The notes below the pieces were generated by a model that had not been told where the DNA came from, did no database searches, and worked only from the letters and a program-made list of their open reading frames with translations. This document shows, one piece after another, positions 28,089 to 36,357 of a stretch of 64,000 bases of DNA. Where the stretch lies: positions 1,289,001 to 1,353,000 of the forward strand of contig NZ_AHMO02000008.1 in assembly GCF_000243715.2 (NCBI RefSeq), in the 5' to 3' direction. Position numbers and translations under genes: made by a program. Origin of the DNA: Leptospira broomii serovar Hurstbridge str. 5399 (lineage in GTDB: Bacteria > Spirochaetota > Leptospiria > Leptospirales > Leptospiraceae). Positions within the stretch are counted from its first letter, which is position 1, and the number at the start of each line of letters is the position of its first letter.

Positions 28089-28907
28089 TTAAAGAAAAAC
28101 GTTCCCTTTCAGATAAAGAACGCATCTACCACCTATTCTAACTCGGTCTCCTCTATCCTCACAGATTAAATGACCTCCGCGCGTGGAGACTTGGAAAGCC
28201 GATAAATCCTTTTTTTGTAATCTTTTCGCCCAATATGGAATTAAAGTACAATGGGCAGAACCGGTTACAGGATCTTCCGGCACTCCCTTCGCTGGCGCAA
28301 AAAATCGAGAAACGAAATCATATTCTTTGCCCGATGTGGAAGGCGCCGTGGCGATGATCGCAAAAAAAGGGATTCGTTTAATTGCATCAAAATCCGGCTC
28401 CAATTGTCGAACCTCTTCTTCCTTCTCGAAAACAAAAACGGCATCTCTTGCCTGTAACAAATATTGCGGTTTTAACGAAAAACATTTTAAAAGTTCCTGA
28501 TTAACATCCAAGGAACTAGGAGGGCGTGATGGAAAATTCAAATAAAACAATTTGTTCTCTCTCTCGACTTCCAGCGCTCCACTCTTACTATGAAAACGGA
28601 GAATCGACCTATTTCCGATTTTTAAATCGGTCCCATATTCGAAAATGACTGCTGCAGTCGCCAAAGTAGCATGACCGCAGAGATCAACTTCGACCTCGGG
28701 AGTAAACCATCTCAACTCGAACTCACCCTCTTTCTTCGTCGGGCGAAAGAAGGCCGTCTCAGATAAATTATTTTCTGCAGCAATTTGAATCAACAACCGG
28801 TCGTTCGGCCACTCCCCTTTCCATGGAATTACGGCCGCAGGATTTCCGCAAAATAATCGATCCGTAAACGCATCTACCTGAAAAATTTCGTACGCTATTT
28901 TGCTCAT
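28089..28907 (-). CDS. PhzF family isomerase/epimerase
   Basis: A 272-residue PhzF-fold protein, a pair of mirror-image domains resembling diaminopimelate epimerase. Visible marks: FQVDAFTDRLFCGNPAAVI at the N-terminus, catalytic Glu in NNLSETAFF, VDLCGHATLATAA, and the second-domain DPVTGSAHCTLIPYWAKRL motif. Homologues isomerise intermediates in phenazine synthesis, but most bacterial members have unknown substrates, and no phenazine genes lie nearby. The start has AAGGAG nine bases upstream. Convergent with the TetR gene. Confidence 0.9.
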   Translation of the reverse strand: MSKIAYEIFQVDAFTDRLFCGNPAAVIPWKGEWPNDRLLIQIAAENNLSETAFFRPTKKEGEFELRWFTPEVEVDLCGHATLATAAVIFEYGTDLKIGNRSILRFHSKSGALEVERENKLFYLNFPSRPPSSLDVNQELLKCFSLKPQYLLQARDAVFVFEKEEEVRQLEPDFDAIKRIPFFAIIATAPSTSGKEYDFVSRFFAPAKGVPEDPVTGSAHCTLIPYWAKRLQKKDLSAFQVSTRGGHLICEDRGDRVRIGGRCVLYLKGNVFL

Positions 28908-29146
28908 TCGATCGTTCTCCTTTCTATCTTCGTTAGGAAAAATCCATCACAACTCTTTAATCGATAAAGAATGGAGCTTATTATACGAAAAGACTATAAT
29001 AAAAAAAGCTACAGATTCCTGCTCTTTTTAAGATACAGATTTTTTCCATTCTTCCATTCCTTACATTTACTAAACCGATAACGAATTTTAACGATCCGAC
29101 TTATTATTTGAGAAAGCTTACGGGTCTAATCAGGAAGGAAAAACCT

Positions 29147-29794
29147 ATGAAAATCGGAATACTTGGAACCGGAATAGTCGGCAATACGATCGCAAATAAA
29201 CTGGTTCAAAGAAATCATGAAGTAAAAATGGGCTCTCGAACCCCAAAGAACGAAAAGGCTATTCAATGGGTGGCAGCGGCGGGAAGCAATGCCTCGCACG
29301 GTACTTTTAAGGACGCTGCAGAATTCGGAGAGGTTATTTTTAACTGCACAAAAGGAGATATCTCCGTCGATGCCTTACGGTTAGCAGGATCGATAGCTCT
29401 TACGGGAAAAATTCTTATAGATCTTGCCAATCCGTTGGATTTCTCCAACGGTATGCCCCCGTCTCTATTCATCAGCAACACTGATTCTTTAGGAGAAGCG
29501 ATTCAAAGAGAATTTCCCGAGACGTCCGTGGTTAAAACGTTAAACACGATGAACTGTAATCTCATGGTAGATTCTAGTTTGGTGAAAGGTGACCACGATG
29601 TTTTCATTTCGGGAAACGACGCGGCCGCAAAAGCGACGGTCGCGAAGATACTATCCGAAGACTTCGGCTGGAAGAATATATTAGACTTAGGGGATATTAC
29701 CGGCGCTCGATCGACAGAGATGCTTCTTCCGATCTGGCTACGACTTTATGGAAAATTCGGAAATTCCAATTTTAACTTTCATATAACAAAGTAA
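29147..29794 (+). CDS. NADPH-dependent F420 reductase-like oxidoreductase
   Basis: A 215-residue Rossmann-fold protein. The N-terminal MKIGILGTGIVGNTIANKL is a classic G-x-G-x-x-G nucleotide loop. The motif LIDLANPLDFSNG is common in the F420-reductase/NADP-oxidoreductase family, as is VVKTLNTMNCNLM. Family members use NAD(P)H, but many bacterial ones are not F420-specific, so the cofactor is uncertain. The ATG at 29147 was preferred over the frame's start at 29108 because it opens exactly at the domain and has GGAAGG upstream. A terminator hairpin follows at 29801. Confidence 0.82.
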   Translation: MKIGILGTGIVGNTIANKLVQRNHEVKMGSRTPKNEKAIQWVAAAGSNASHGTFKDAAEFGEVIFNCTKGDISVDALRLAGSIALTGKILIDLANPLDFSNGMPPSLFISNTDSLGEAIQREFPETSVVKTLNTMNCNLMVDSSLVKGDHDVFISGNDAAAKATVAKILSEDFGWKNILDLGDITGARSTEMLLPIWLRLYGKFGNSNFNFHITK

Positions 29795-29800
29795 AATCGA

Positions 29801-29824
29801 GGGCCAAATTTGACTTTTTGGCCC
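29801..29824. terminator. Bidirectional terminator hairpin
   Basis: A perfect eight-base stem GGGCCAAA/TTTGGCCC around an eight-base loop, between two convergent genes. It begins seven bases after the oxidoreductase stop and ends six bases before the DUF423 stop, as expected for a shared transcription terminator. Confidence 0.6.
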
Positions 29825-29829
29825 GAAGT

Positions 29830-30216
29830 TCATCGTCCTTTTATTCCGCTATAACCCAAGAATCCCCATCCAAGAAGAAAAGCAATTCCTCCGAGTGGAG
29901 TAATTGCTCCCAGAATTTTAATTCCTGTAATTGATAATGTATAAAGCGAACCGGAGAATATTAAAATTCCGGAAAGTATTAGCCAATATCCGATTCTTAA
30001 TTCTTTCGATTCGCTCCATTTATTACTAAGCGATAATATCATTAAAACGACGGAATGGATTAGTTGATAACGCGCCCCGGTTTCAAAGATGGTCAGTAAA
30101 TCCGGACTTAAGATCGATTTTAATCCATGAGCTCCAAAGGCACCGAACGCAACCCCGGTGAATCCGAAAAAGGCTGCCAAAAATAACGGAAGATTTTTAG
30201 AATTTTTGAATTCCAT
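29830..30216 (-). CDS. DUF423 family membrane protein
   Basis: A 128-residue membrane protein with four hydrophobic helices. The motif GVAFGAFGAHGLK near the N-terminus and ARYQLIHSVVLMIL are diagnostic of the DUF423 (YwdK-like) family, whose function is unknown. I chose the ATG at 30216, which fits the family's normal N-terminus; the frame is open to 30294. It overlaps the end of the upstream lipoprotein gene by 20 bases, so it belongs to that operon. Confidence 0.86.
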   Translation of the reverse strand: MEFKNSKNLPLFLAAFFGFTGVAFGAFGAHGLKSILSPDLLTIFETGARYQLIHSVVLMILSLSNKWSESKELRIGYWLILSGILIFSGSLYTLSITGIKILGAITPLGGIAFLLGWGFLGYSGIKGR

Positions 30217-30796
30217 AACTGCGAAACCGAATGCATTTCCTTCGAAAAATTCCGAATAAGTATGCAGTATTCTCCAAATCGAGGCGACTATCAAAAAGTG
30301 CCTCGATCGAATTTTCTTTCATCTTACCTTGCAATTCTTCATAAAAGCTAGTAGGGCCGAAAACGAAATTAACCGGTATATAACTATCCCTCGATCCTTG
30401 TTTAAGAGGCAATACCAATCGGATTCCGGTTTGGCATCCTTTGCTCTCTCCTTCAAATCGAACGATTCGATACTCCGACCAATCCCATCCTTCTAAAGAC
30501 GTGTGGAACATATCCTTAAACGGAAAGGAAATAGTAGCTCTAACCCATCCATCGAAACCGCCTGTTTTCAACGCAGTCGAACCTGCACCATAATGAATGG
30601 AAGGGTCCCGAAAGTGAAAGCCGTTCAACTTCACTTCATTTTCGGGGGGAATACCTAAACCGGACGGATATGGTTCGGGGTTTCTACGAGTCAGAGTTCT
30701 TGTACCGCCTGTTTGAATACATGAAGTAAAATTCAATAGTTCCAGAATGAGCAGTAGTAAATACGCAAAGACCGTTCGTGGAGACAAAAGGTTCAT
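30197..30796 (-). CDS. Putative lipoprotein with TRL-like C-terminus
   Basis: A 199-residue lipoprotein. The signal peptide ends in LNFTSC with lipidation likely at Cys. Its C-terminus (SIEALFDSRLDLENTAYLFGIFRRKCIRF) lines up with that of the upstream protein (RADVLFDVQTDYSYKSFVFGLYFEKCTRV), suggesting a diverged paralogue. The middle part contains GFHFRDPSIHYGAG and no recognised domain. The start overlaps the upstream gene by four bases (ATGA). The three genes of this set appear to be one transcription unit. Confidence 0.72.
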   Translation of the reverse strand: MNLLSPRTVFAYLLLLILELLNFTSCIQTGGTRTLTRRNPEPYPSGLGIPPENEVKLNGFHFRDPSIHYGAGSTALKTGGFDGWVRATISFPFKDMFHTSLEGWDWSEYRIVRFEGESKGCQTGIRLVLPLKQGSRDSYIPVNFVFGPTSFYEELQGKMKENSIEALFDSRLDLENTAYLFGIFRRKCIRFRSYGIQKF

Positions 30797-31173
30797 TCCT
30801 TTTTCAATAACCGTTGTGGAAGCTTAACTCCGATTCCGGATACACGGGTACATTTCTCAAAATACAACCCGAATACGAATGACTTATAACTGTAATCGGT
30901 CTGAACGTCGAAAAGCACGTCCGCCCTATCTTTAACAGCATTTTGAACGGCACTTTCATAACTTTCGTCGCCGGTATAAACCAACCATAACCAACTCGTT
31001 CCACATGATGTTCCCGTAAGGCGTCCTACGGGCTCCATTCCACGAACATCCGTATAGCTTTGAGAATAATACCATCCTGGAGATTTAATATTAGTATATA
31101 AACAAGATGAAAGGAACATAAGACCGGCGCTAAGCGACATTAATCTTCTCATGTAAGAAAGAAAATTTTTCAT
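30793..31173 (-). CDS. TRL-like family lipoprotein
   Basis: A 126-residue lipoprotein whose signal ends in LMFLSSC. The mature part, with SPGWYYSQ, GRLTGTSCGTSWLWLVYTGDESYESAVQNA and DYSYKSFVFG, matches the TRL-like family: a G-x-s-C...GD-x-S-x-x-x-A pattern and a final aromatic strand. In some bacteria such genes occur beside tRNA-linked loci, but no mechanistic role is known. It is the first gene of a three-gene operon. ATGs at 31173 and 31152 are both possible; the first lacks a clear ribosome binding site. Confidence 0.78.
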   Translation of the reverse strand: MKNFLSYMRRLMSLSAGLMFLSSCLYTNIKSPGWYYSQSYTDVRGMEPVGRLTGTSCGTSWLWLVYTGDESYESAVQNAVKDRADVLFDVQTDYSYKSFVFGLYFEKCTRVSGIGVKLPQRLLKKE

Positions 31174-31263
31174 ACGCTAATTTTCATTGCGTCGTCATTC
31201 AAAAGTCAAGGGAAATCTCGAAATCTCCTTGTAGCTTCATGTATAAGATAGAAATAGGTATCG

Positions 31264-32502
31264 ATGCCTACGCAATCCGCACAATCATATATTGACTTGG
31301 AAAGAAAGTTCGGCGCCTTCAATTATGAGCCCCTTCCCGTCGTATTACAAAGAGGAAAAGGAATTTACCTTTGGGATACCGAAGAAAGGAAATATTTCGA
31401 TTTTTTATCTGCATACAGTGCGGTAAACCAAGGGCATTGCCACCCGCGTATCATCGAAAGTTTAATCTCGCAATCCGAGAGGCTGACATTAACTTCTAGA
31501 GCTTTCTATAACGACCAATTAGGTATCACCGAGAAATTCTTATGCGAGACCTTCGGTTTTGATAGAATGTTACCCATGAATACCGGAGTAGAAGCCGCCG
31601 AGACGGCGGTGAAATTGACTCGTAAATGGGGCTACCAAGTAAAAGGAATTCCCCAAGATAAGGCAAAAATCGTTTTCGCAACGGGTAATTTTTGGGGAAG
31701 AAGTTTAGGTGCAATTTCAGCTTCAACGGACCCGAATAGTCGAAAAGAATTCGGTCCATTTATTCCCGGATTTATTGTTATACCTTATAACGATATTCAC
31801 GCATTAATGAAAGAATTAGAAGATCCTAATGTAGCTGGATTTATGGTCGAACCTATCCAGGGCGAAGCAGGAGTTATCCTGCCGGATTTCGGATATTTAA
31901 AGAAAATTTCTCAATTATGCCGAGAAAAAAACGTATTGCTTATCCTTGACGAGATTCAGACCGGACTGGGTCGAACGGGAAAATTATTAGCCGCTGATCA
32001 CGAGAACGTGAAACCCGATCTGCTCGTTTTAGGAAAGGCTTTGTCGGGTGGAACGTTACCGGTATCTGCCGTTCTTTCTTCCAATGAAGTTATTTTGACT
32101 TTGAAACCAGGAGAGCATGGGTCCACTTTCGGCGGGAATCCTTTGGCATCAGCGGTGGCAAAGACCGCAGTTCAAGTTATCCTCGATGAAAAACTTCCGG
32201 AGAATGCCGAACAACGTGGAGTTGAATTTCGGGAAGGGATGGAAATTCTGCATAAAGAATATCCTGATAAGATAAAACAAGTTCGCGGGAAAGGCCTACT
32301 CAATGCCGTTGAATTCTTGCCCGAAAAATCGGGAGGGTCCGTAGCTAAAAGAATATGCTATGATTTGTTGGATCGAGGTTTACTCGCTAAACAAACTCAT
32401 GATCATACGATTCGCTTTGCACCTCCTTTATGTATTACCGGAGAGGAGATCCAGATCGCGGTCGCAATGATCTCCGATTCGGTTCGTAAAACCCTTGACT
32501 AA
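31264..32502 (+). CDS. rocD: Ornithine aminotransferase
   Basis: Class III PLP-dependent ornithine--2-oxo-acid transaminase of 412 residues, making glutamate semialdehyde from ornithine. Features: ...FDFLSAYSAVNQGHCHPRI near the start, PMNTGVEAAETAVKLTRKWGY, catalytic-domain EPIQGEAGV, LLILDEIQTGLGRTG, and the PLP lysine in LVLGKALSGGTLPVSAVL, followed by GEHGSTFGGNPLASAVA. The length is standard. A small zinc-ribbon protein gene starts directly after the stop codon. Confidence 0.95.
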   Translation: MPTQSAQSYIDLERKFGAFNYEPLPVVLQRGKGIYLWDTEERKYFDFLSAYSAVNQGHCHPRIIESLISQSERLTLTSRAFYNDQLGITEKFLCETFGFDRMLPMNTGVEAAETAVKLTRKWGYQVKGIPQDKAKIVFATGNFWGRSLGAISASTDPNSRKEFGPFIPGFIVIPYNDIHALMKELEDPNVAGFMVEPIQGEAGVILPDFGYLKKISQLCREKNVLLILDEIQTGLGRTGKLLAADHENVKPDLLVLGKALSGGTLPVSAVLSSNEVILTLKPGEHGSTFGGNPLASAVAKTAVQVILDEKLPENAEQRGVEFREGMEILHKEYPDKIKQVRGKGLLNAVEFLPEKSGGSVAKRICYDLLDRGLLAKQTHDHTIRFAPPLCITGEEIQIAVAMISDSVRKTLD

Positions 32503-32859
32503 TTGTCGATTCAAGGACTTATAAAAGCCATGCAAGTGGACGACGGAAAATACATTCGAGTCTGGAAAAAGATGAGCGTCAGCGAAGTCACTTCGCACCT
32601 ACTAATAATCGATGATCTATACGGAACTTGCGGAAATTGTAAACATTTAGGACTGAACTATACAAAGGATCGTTCTTGTCCTAAATGCGGCTCCAAGTTT
32701 AAATATCTTGCCACGAATCTAAAAGCCCCGGGAGAAATCGCAAAAGTCCTGGCCCGAATTGAAAAAGAAGGAATGGAATTCATTCTGATCGATCGGGAAG
32801 ATTATACTCAATCAAAAGCTAAAGACGCGGTGAAAGATCTCTTCAAATCGACCGAATAG
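32503..32859 (+). CDS. Hypothetical zinc-ribbon protein
   Basis: A 118-residue protein beginning at TTG 32503, immediately after the rocD TAA. An ATG at 32530 is the alternative, with AAGGA 12 bases upstream and nine fewer residues. A four-cysteine zinc ribbon is visible as CGNCKHLG and CPKCGSKF, separated by about 15 residues; the rest is mixed Lys/Glu-rich helical sequence. No enzymatic motif. Tight junction suggests co-transcription with rocD; a functional link is not established. Confidence 0.66.
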   Translation: MSIQGLIKAMQVDDGKYIRVWKKMSVSEVTSHLLIIDDLYGTCGNCKHLGLNYTKDRSCPKCGSKFKYLATNLKAPGEIAKVLARIEKEGMEFILIDREDYTQSKAKDAVKDLFKSTE

Positions 32860-32864
32860 CTATT

Positions 32865-33500
32865 TTAACGATCGATTTTGTCTCCGGAGTTTAAAATATT
32901 CTCCGTAATTTTTCGTTTTTCCAATAAGCGACGCATTCCCACAGTAGCTTCTTCTAATTCTTTTAACGCCGGTAGAAATTTACTTTTGCGGTAAATCGGT
33001 CCGCCTCCTACTGAATCCAGTTCGGAATAAATTTCTATGGATAAAGTTCGATATGCGGACTGCAGGGCGCCGAAGGATTCTTCCAGGTTTCGCGGCGATA
33101 ACGCTTTTTTTCTCGAAACCAATTTTTGCACACGCTCAAAGAGCAAACGAATCAAGAGAAACGCATAAGCGGGCAATAAAAGAATTAAAGCGGTTTTCGA
33201 AACCGCAAAAATCTCCCAAGATTGGGAAATGGAATGTTGTAAAAAAGTACGTATACCGGATACGAGAAGGACCGCCAGTGTATAATTAATTCTCGGGGAC
33301 GATGGAGATAAGCTATTAAAGACGAGCAATAAGGGAATAGAAAAGATTAAAACTAGAACTAAGTCCAAAGGAAAGAGGTTGGAAACTATCTCCAGGAAAT
33401 TAACGATGGCGTAATAGGTTTTCACTAGGTCGTCAATGGATTGGCTCAACCTATCGAAGTCCATCTTCATATTGGAGAAGAACTGGGTGATCTGGCTCAT
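32865..33500 (-). CDS. Hypothetical membrane protein
   Basis: A 211-residue protein with three transmembrane segments (about residues 40-75, 85-105 and 110-130) and a C-terminal cytosolic part that is largely helical, ending in EATVGMRRLLEKRKITENIL. I found no family signature. The ATG at 33500 has GGAG seven bases upstream, a strong site. Its start codon overlaps that of the plus-strand neighbour (CATG). Convergent with the zinc-ribbon gene after five bases. Confidence 0.7.
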   Translation of the reverse strand: MSQITQFFSNMKMDFDRLSQSIDDLVKTYYAIVNFLEIVSNLFPLDLVLVLIFSIPLLLVFNSLSPSSPRINYTLAVLLVSGIRTFLQHSISQSWEIFAVSKTALILLLPAYAFLLIRLLFERVQKLVSRKKALSPRNLEESFGALQSAYRTLSIEIYSELDSVGGGPIYRKSKFLPALKELEEATVGMRRLLEKRKITENILNSGDKIDR

Positions 33501-34584
33501 GAATTTGCTCCGCAAAGTTCCGGGATGGGAAAAAGGAACAACCCTCCTGAAGAAGCTGCAAGAACTTTCCTTTACGAGGAAACTCTTTATAGTCTATTCC
33601 GTCTTTGCTCTCTACTTTTTATTCTATCACGAATCTCATTTACCTTTATTCTGGATGATTAGTCTTGCACTGATCGGGTATCTTGCTTCTACTTTGCTAT
33701 TTTGGGGAATCGTCTTCTCCTATCGCAAACTCGAATCTCGAGTCGAAGTACCCGCAATCTTTGCAGAAGTTGGAATCTCGCGCCCGCCAACGGCCTTAGT
33801 ACCTTGGATAGAAGCCGGTTTGTTTCTGCTTTCCGTCTCGATCTGTTATCTTACGGAATTCTTCGATAATCGGTCCGGAATTTTATTCTTCGCCATTTAT
33901 TGTCTTTGCGTTTTTTCCGTTCGGTTTTTGGAAAATAAAATCTACTACAAAGCCGGATTCCTAGGAGTTTTAGTTTTAGCATCCGGGCTCGGAAGCTTTA
34001 AGGCTCTACAATTTACCGAAGCCTGGGTAGCCTACTTGCACTTTAAACCCTCTTTCCAGGAGCAAAATTTAACCAGATGGAACTTTGATGAAAGCACAAG
34101 GATTCTTTCAAACCCAGATCTCCGACTTTCTTTAAAGCTACCCGAAGATTTCTATTTTCATAATCCGAAAGACCTTACTTGGGAAGATAAAACAGGAACC
34201 GGTCAGATTGCCGGGGTTATTTCCACGAGCGATAAAGATCCGAATCGATATCCATATATTAGAATATTCCATACTCCTCAGCCTTATGTCGAAATCGATC
34301 CTCTAATCACGGAGTTTAAGAAGTATCTGGATTTGCTCGTTAGTCGCGGAGATATGGAAGAGTTAAACGAACTGGAGCATGAGGACTTTAATAACCGATA
34401 TTCCGGGAAATTTTGGACCTTCTATGATGTGTTACATCCTAGATATGCTAAGACCGGCATATTTGTTCTTTCTGAAACAAACCAAGGGGACTCATTGCTG
34501 TTCCATGTCACCGAAAGCCTGATTAAAAATCGGAGACACGAGGAATCTGTAGAAACTATTCTAAGTAGCGTTACCCGAGAATAA
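33499..34584 (+). CDS. Hypothetical membrane protein
   Basis: A 361-residue protein with around five hydrophobic segments in its first half and a mostly soluble, beta-containing second half from about residue 190 (EQNLTRWNFDESTRILSNPDLRL). No family recognised. I chose the ATG at 33499, which overlaps the divergent gene's ATG; the frame is open back to 33436 (21 more residues, overlapping the minus-strand gene). The only plausible ribosome-binding context is GGGTGAT about eight bases upstream. Convergent with the DUF1569 gene. Confidence 0.68.
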   Translation: MNLLRKVPGWEKGTTLLKKLQELSFTRKLFIVYSVFALYFLFYHESHLPLFWMISLALIGYLASTLLFWGIVFSYRKLESRVEVPAIFAEVGISRPPTALVPWIEAGLFLLSVSICYLTEFFDNRSGILFFAIYCLCVFSVRFLENKIYYKAGFLGVLVLASGLGSFKALQFTEAWVAYLHFKPSFQEQNLTRWNFDESTRILSNPDLRLSLKLPEDFYFHNPKDLTWEDKTGTGQIAGVISTSDKDPNRYPYIRIFHTPQPYVEIDPLITEFKKYLDLLVSRGDMEELNELEHEDFNNRYSGKFWTFYDVLHPRYAKTGIFVLSETNQGDSLLFHVTESLIKNRRHEESVETILSSVTRE

Positions 34585-34592
34585 ATTTTTCC

Positions 34593-35165
34593 TCAACCGG
34601 GAAATTTTAAAAAACTCAGGTGATTAGCGATATGCATAGCGTGAGCTAATTCGTATTCTTGCTTACTCAATTTTCCGTAAGCAAAGTGAGGAGCAAAATC
34701 GGTTTTATGATTGATGAATGCTTCAAAAGATTTTCTTAATGCAAGGATTCCATCCTCGACGGTTCCGGTTCTAGGTAACTCAGGTGCTCCGGGAATTTGT
34801 GCATTTAAATCATGAGACATCTTGCCTCTCATCGAAAACGTAGTAAACGCCATCTTACCGATCGTAGATTGAAAAAGAACGGATTTGTTTTCGGGAAAAC
34901 CTTTGATGGAATATTCGATACTTTCAGCGCAGTGGACTAGAATTTGAAACGGACTCCAATCCCCATACTGTACGATTTTCCTAGCCGTACTTAACTTTTC
35001 GATTTCGCGATCAGCTTCTTCAAAGTTCGAAAATCGTAGGTCATGATCTTCAACCCCTTTTGGAGAATTAGAACAAGATTGAATAATAATCGGTAAAGAT
35101 CCAGCCGCCAACGCAAAGCGAGCCGTAGTTTTCAAAAAATCTTTTCTATTCATTATTGGTTCCAT
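34593..35165 (-). CDS. DUF1569 family protein with Tat-like/lipoprotein leader
   Basis: A 190-residue protein of the DUF1569 (DinB-like fold) type, judged from EIEKLSTARKIVQYGDWSPFQILVHCAESIEYSIKG and the later His-containing motif HAMHIANHLSFL. The leader MEPIMNRKDFLKTTARFALAAGS resembles a twin-arginine-style start with the pair replaced by a single Arg-Lys, and IIIQSC could be a lipobox. The ATG at 35165 has GGAG six bases upstream, so I chose it over a longer frame to 35207. Function unknown; many DinB-fold proteins are metal-dependent thiol transferases. Confidence 0.75.
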   Translation of the reverse strand: MEPIMNRKDFLKTTARFALAAGSLPIIIQSCSNSPKGVEDHDLRFSNFEEADREIEKLSTARKIVQYGDWSPFQILVHCAESIEYSIKGFPENKSVLFQSTIGKMAFTTFSMRGKMSHDLNAQIPGAPELPRTGTVEDGILALRKSFEAFINHKTDFAPHFAYGKLSKQEYELAHAMHIANHLSFLKFPG

Positions 35166-35250
35166 ACGAATCTCCGCAGGGTCGAATCGTAACGCCCACC
35201 TTGACATTGTCTACCACGTTGCAAAAAAGAATCCGTTAAAATAACGGCGT

Positions 35251-36357
35251 CTACTTCTGAGGTTCTCTCTTTACCGAAAATAGTTTGGTTTGAATTACAG
35301 ACAACGGATCTACCATAGTACCCTGGATACGCAGACCCAAATGCAAATGCGCTCCGGTCGACATGCCCGTCGATCCTACTTTTCCAATTAGATCGCCTTT
35401 TTTAATTTTATCTCCAACTTTTACGAGTAATTCCGATTGATGCATATAAAGTGAATAGACTTCCGATCCGTGATCTATGACGGTAAAGTTTCCTTCATAG
35501 TGCATCGGCCTAGCTAAAATTATCGACCCGTCGTTAATCGCATAAATGGGTTCTCCTACACCGCCTTTAAAATCCACTCCTCCGTGCGGCTTTCCCTTTT
35601 CTTTATTATAAATTCTTCTTTTGTAAAATGGGCTGTTTAAAATCGGATTTGAAACCGGATACTCGAAATCCGATGCGATCTGCAAATCCGTCTTTGACTG
35701 GAATGCCTTGGATTTTGCTTCCGAGCATTCTCTAATAAAGGTCATCGTTTCTTCCGGAAGCTTATCCGAAGTATATTGCTTATCCATGGTTAAATGGGAG
35801 ACTTTCGCGGTAGCAAAGGCGGTTTTACGAATCGGAATTTCGTATTTCTTAGATTCGTTTTTTCTAAATAAATTCTTTTCGGTTATCTCGAGTATTCCGG
35901 AAGATTTCGGGAATTCGGGAGAAATCGGAATAAAAACCGATATCGTTCCGGCTTTTTTAAAAACAGGTAATTCGTTCCCTTCCCAAGTTACTTTCACTCG
36001 ATCTAATTTCGAAAATAAATGCGGTTCGGGGGAAAGGGAAAGAAAGAGTACCTCCCCCTGAGCAAACTTGCGAGCGGATAGTGTGAAAGAAAAAAGCGAT
36101 TCTTTTTTTTCGACAACTTCACCTGGGCCTCGCTTAGGCGTTTTTACCTGCCCGATCTGAGTGCCTTGCTTCTTCTGCGTTTTTTTTCCTTCCTGTTTTC
36201 CGGAAGTTAAAATTTTCGGAAGAGTCGAACCTTTTTTTATTATCGCAAGTTTGTCGGAAGAAGAGTCCTCTTTAGAGTCGATCGAAAAAGTTTGGCAAAA
36301 GACGAAAATTAAAACGGTCAAAAGTCCAATATTGCGGCGGGTCGCTTCAATCGTCAT
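35251..36357 (-). CDS. M23 family metallopeptidase (LytM-type peptidoglycan endopeptidase)
   Basis: A 368-residue envelope protein with an N-terminal signal (VLIFVFCQTFSIDS). A Lys-rich linker and a beta-sandwich-like region (about residues 90-180) come next. The C-terminal LytM domain from about residue 245 has the zinc motifs HGGVDFKGG, GNFTVIDHGSEVYSLYMHQSELL and GAHLHLGLRIQG, with HxH intact. It would cut peptidoglycan cross-links. The ATG at 36357 has no strong ribosome binding site. It stands alone next to the gene-free region at 36358-37435. Confidence 0.88.
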   Translation of the reverse strand: MTIEATRRNIGLLTVLIFVFCQTFSIDSKEDSSSDKLAIIKKGSTLPKILTSGKQEGKKTQKKQGTQIGQVKTPKRGPGEVVEKKESLFSFTLSARKFAQGEVLFLSLSPEPHLFSKLDRVKVTWEGNELPVFKKAGTISVFIPISPEFPKSSGILEITEKNLFRKNESKKYEIPIRKTAFATAKVSHLTMDKQYTSDKLPEETMTFIRECSEAKSKAFQSKTDLQIASDFEYPVSNPILNSPFYKRRIYNKEKGKPHGGVDFKGGVGEPIYAINDGSIILARPMHYEGNFTVIDHGSEVYSLYMHQSELLVKVGDKIKKGDLIGKVGSTGMSTGAHLHLGLRIQGTMVDPLSVIQTKLFSVKREPQK

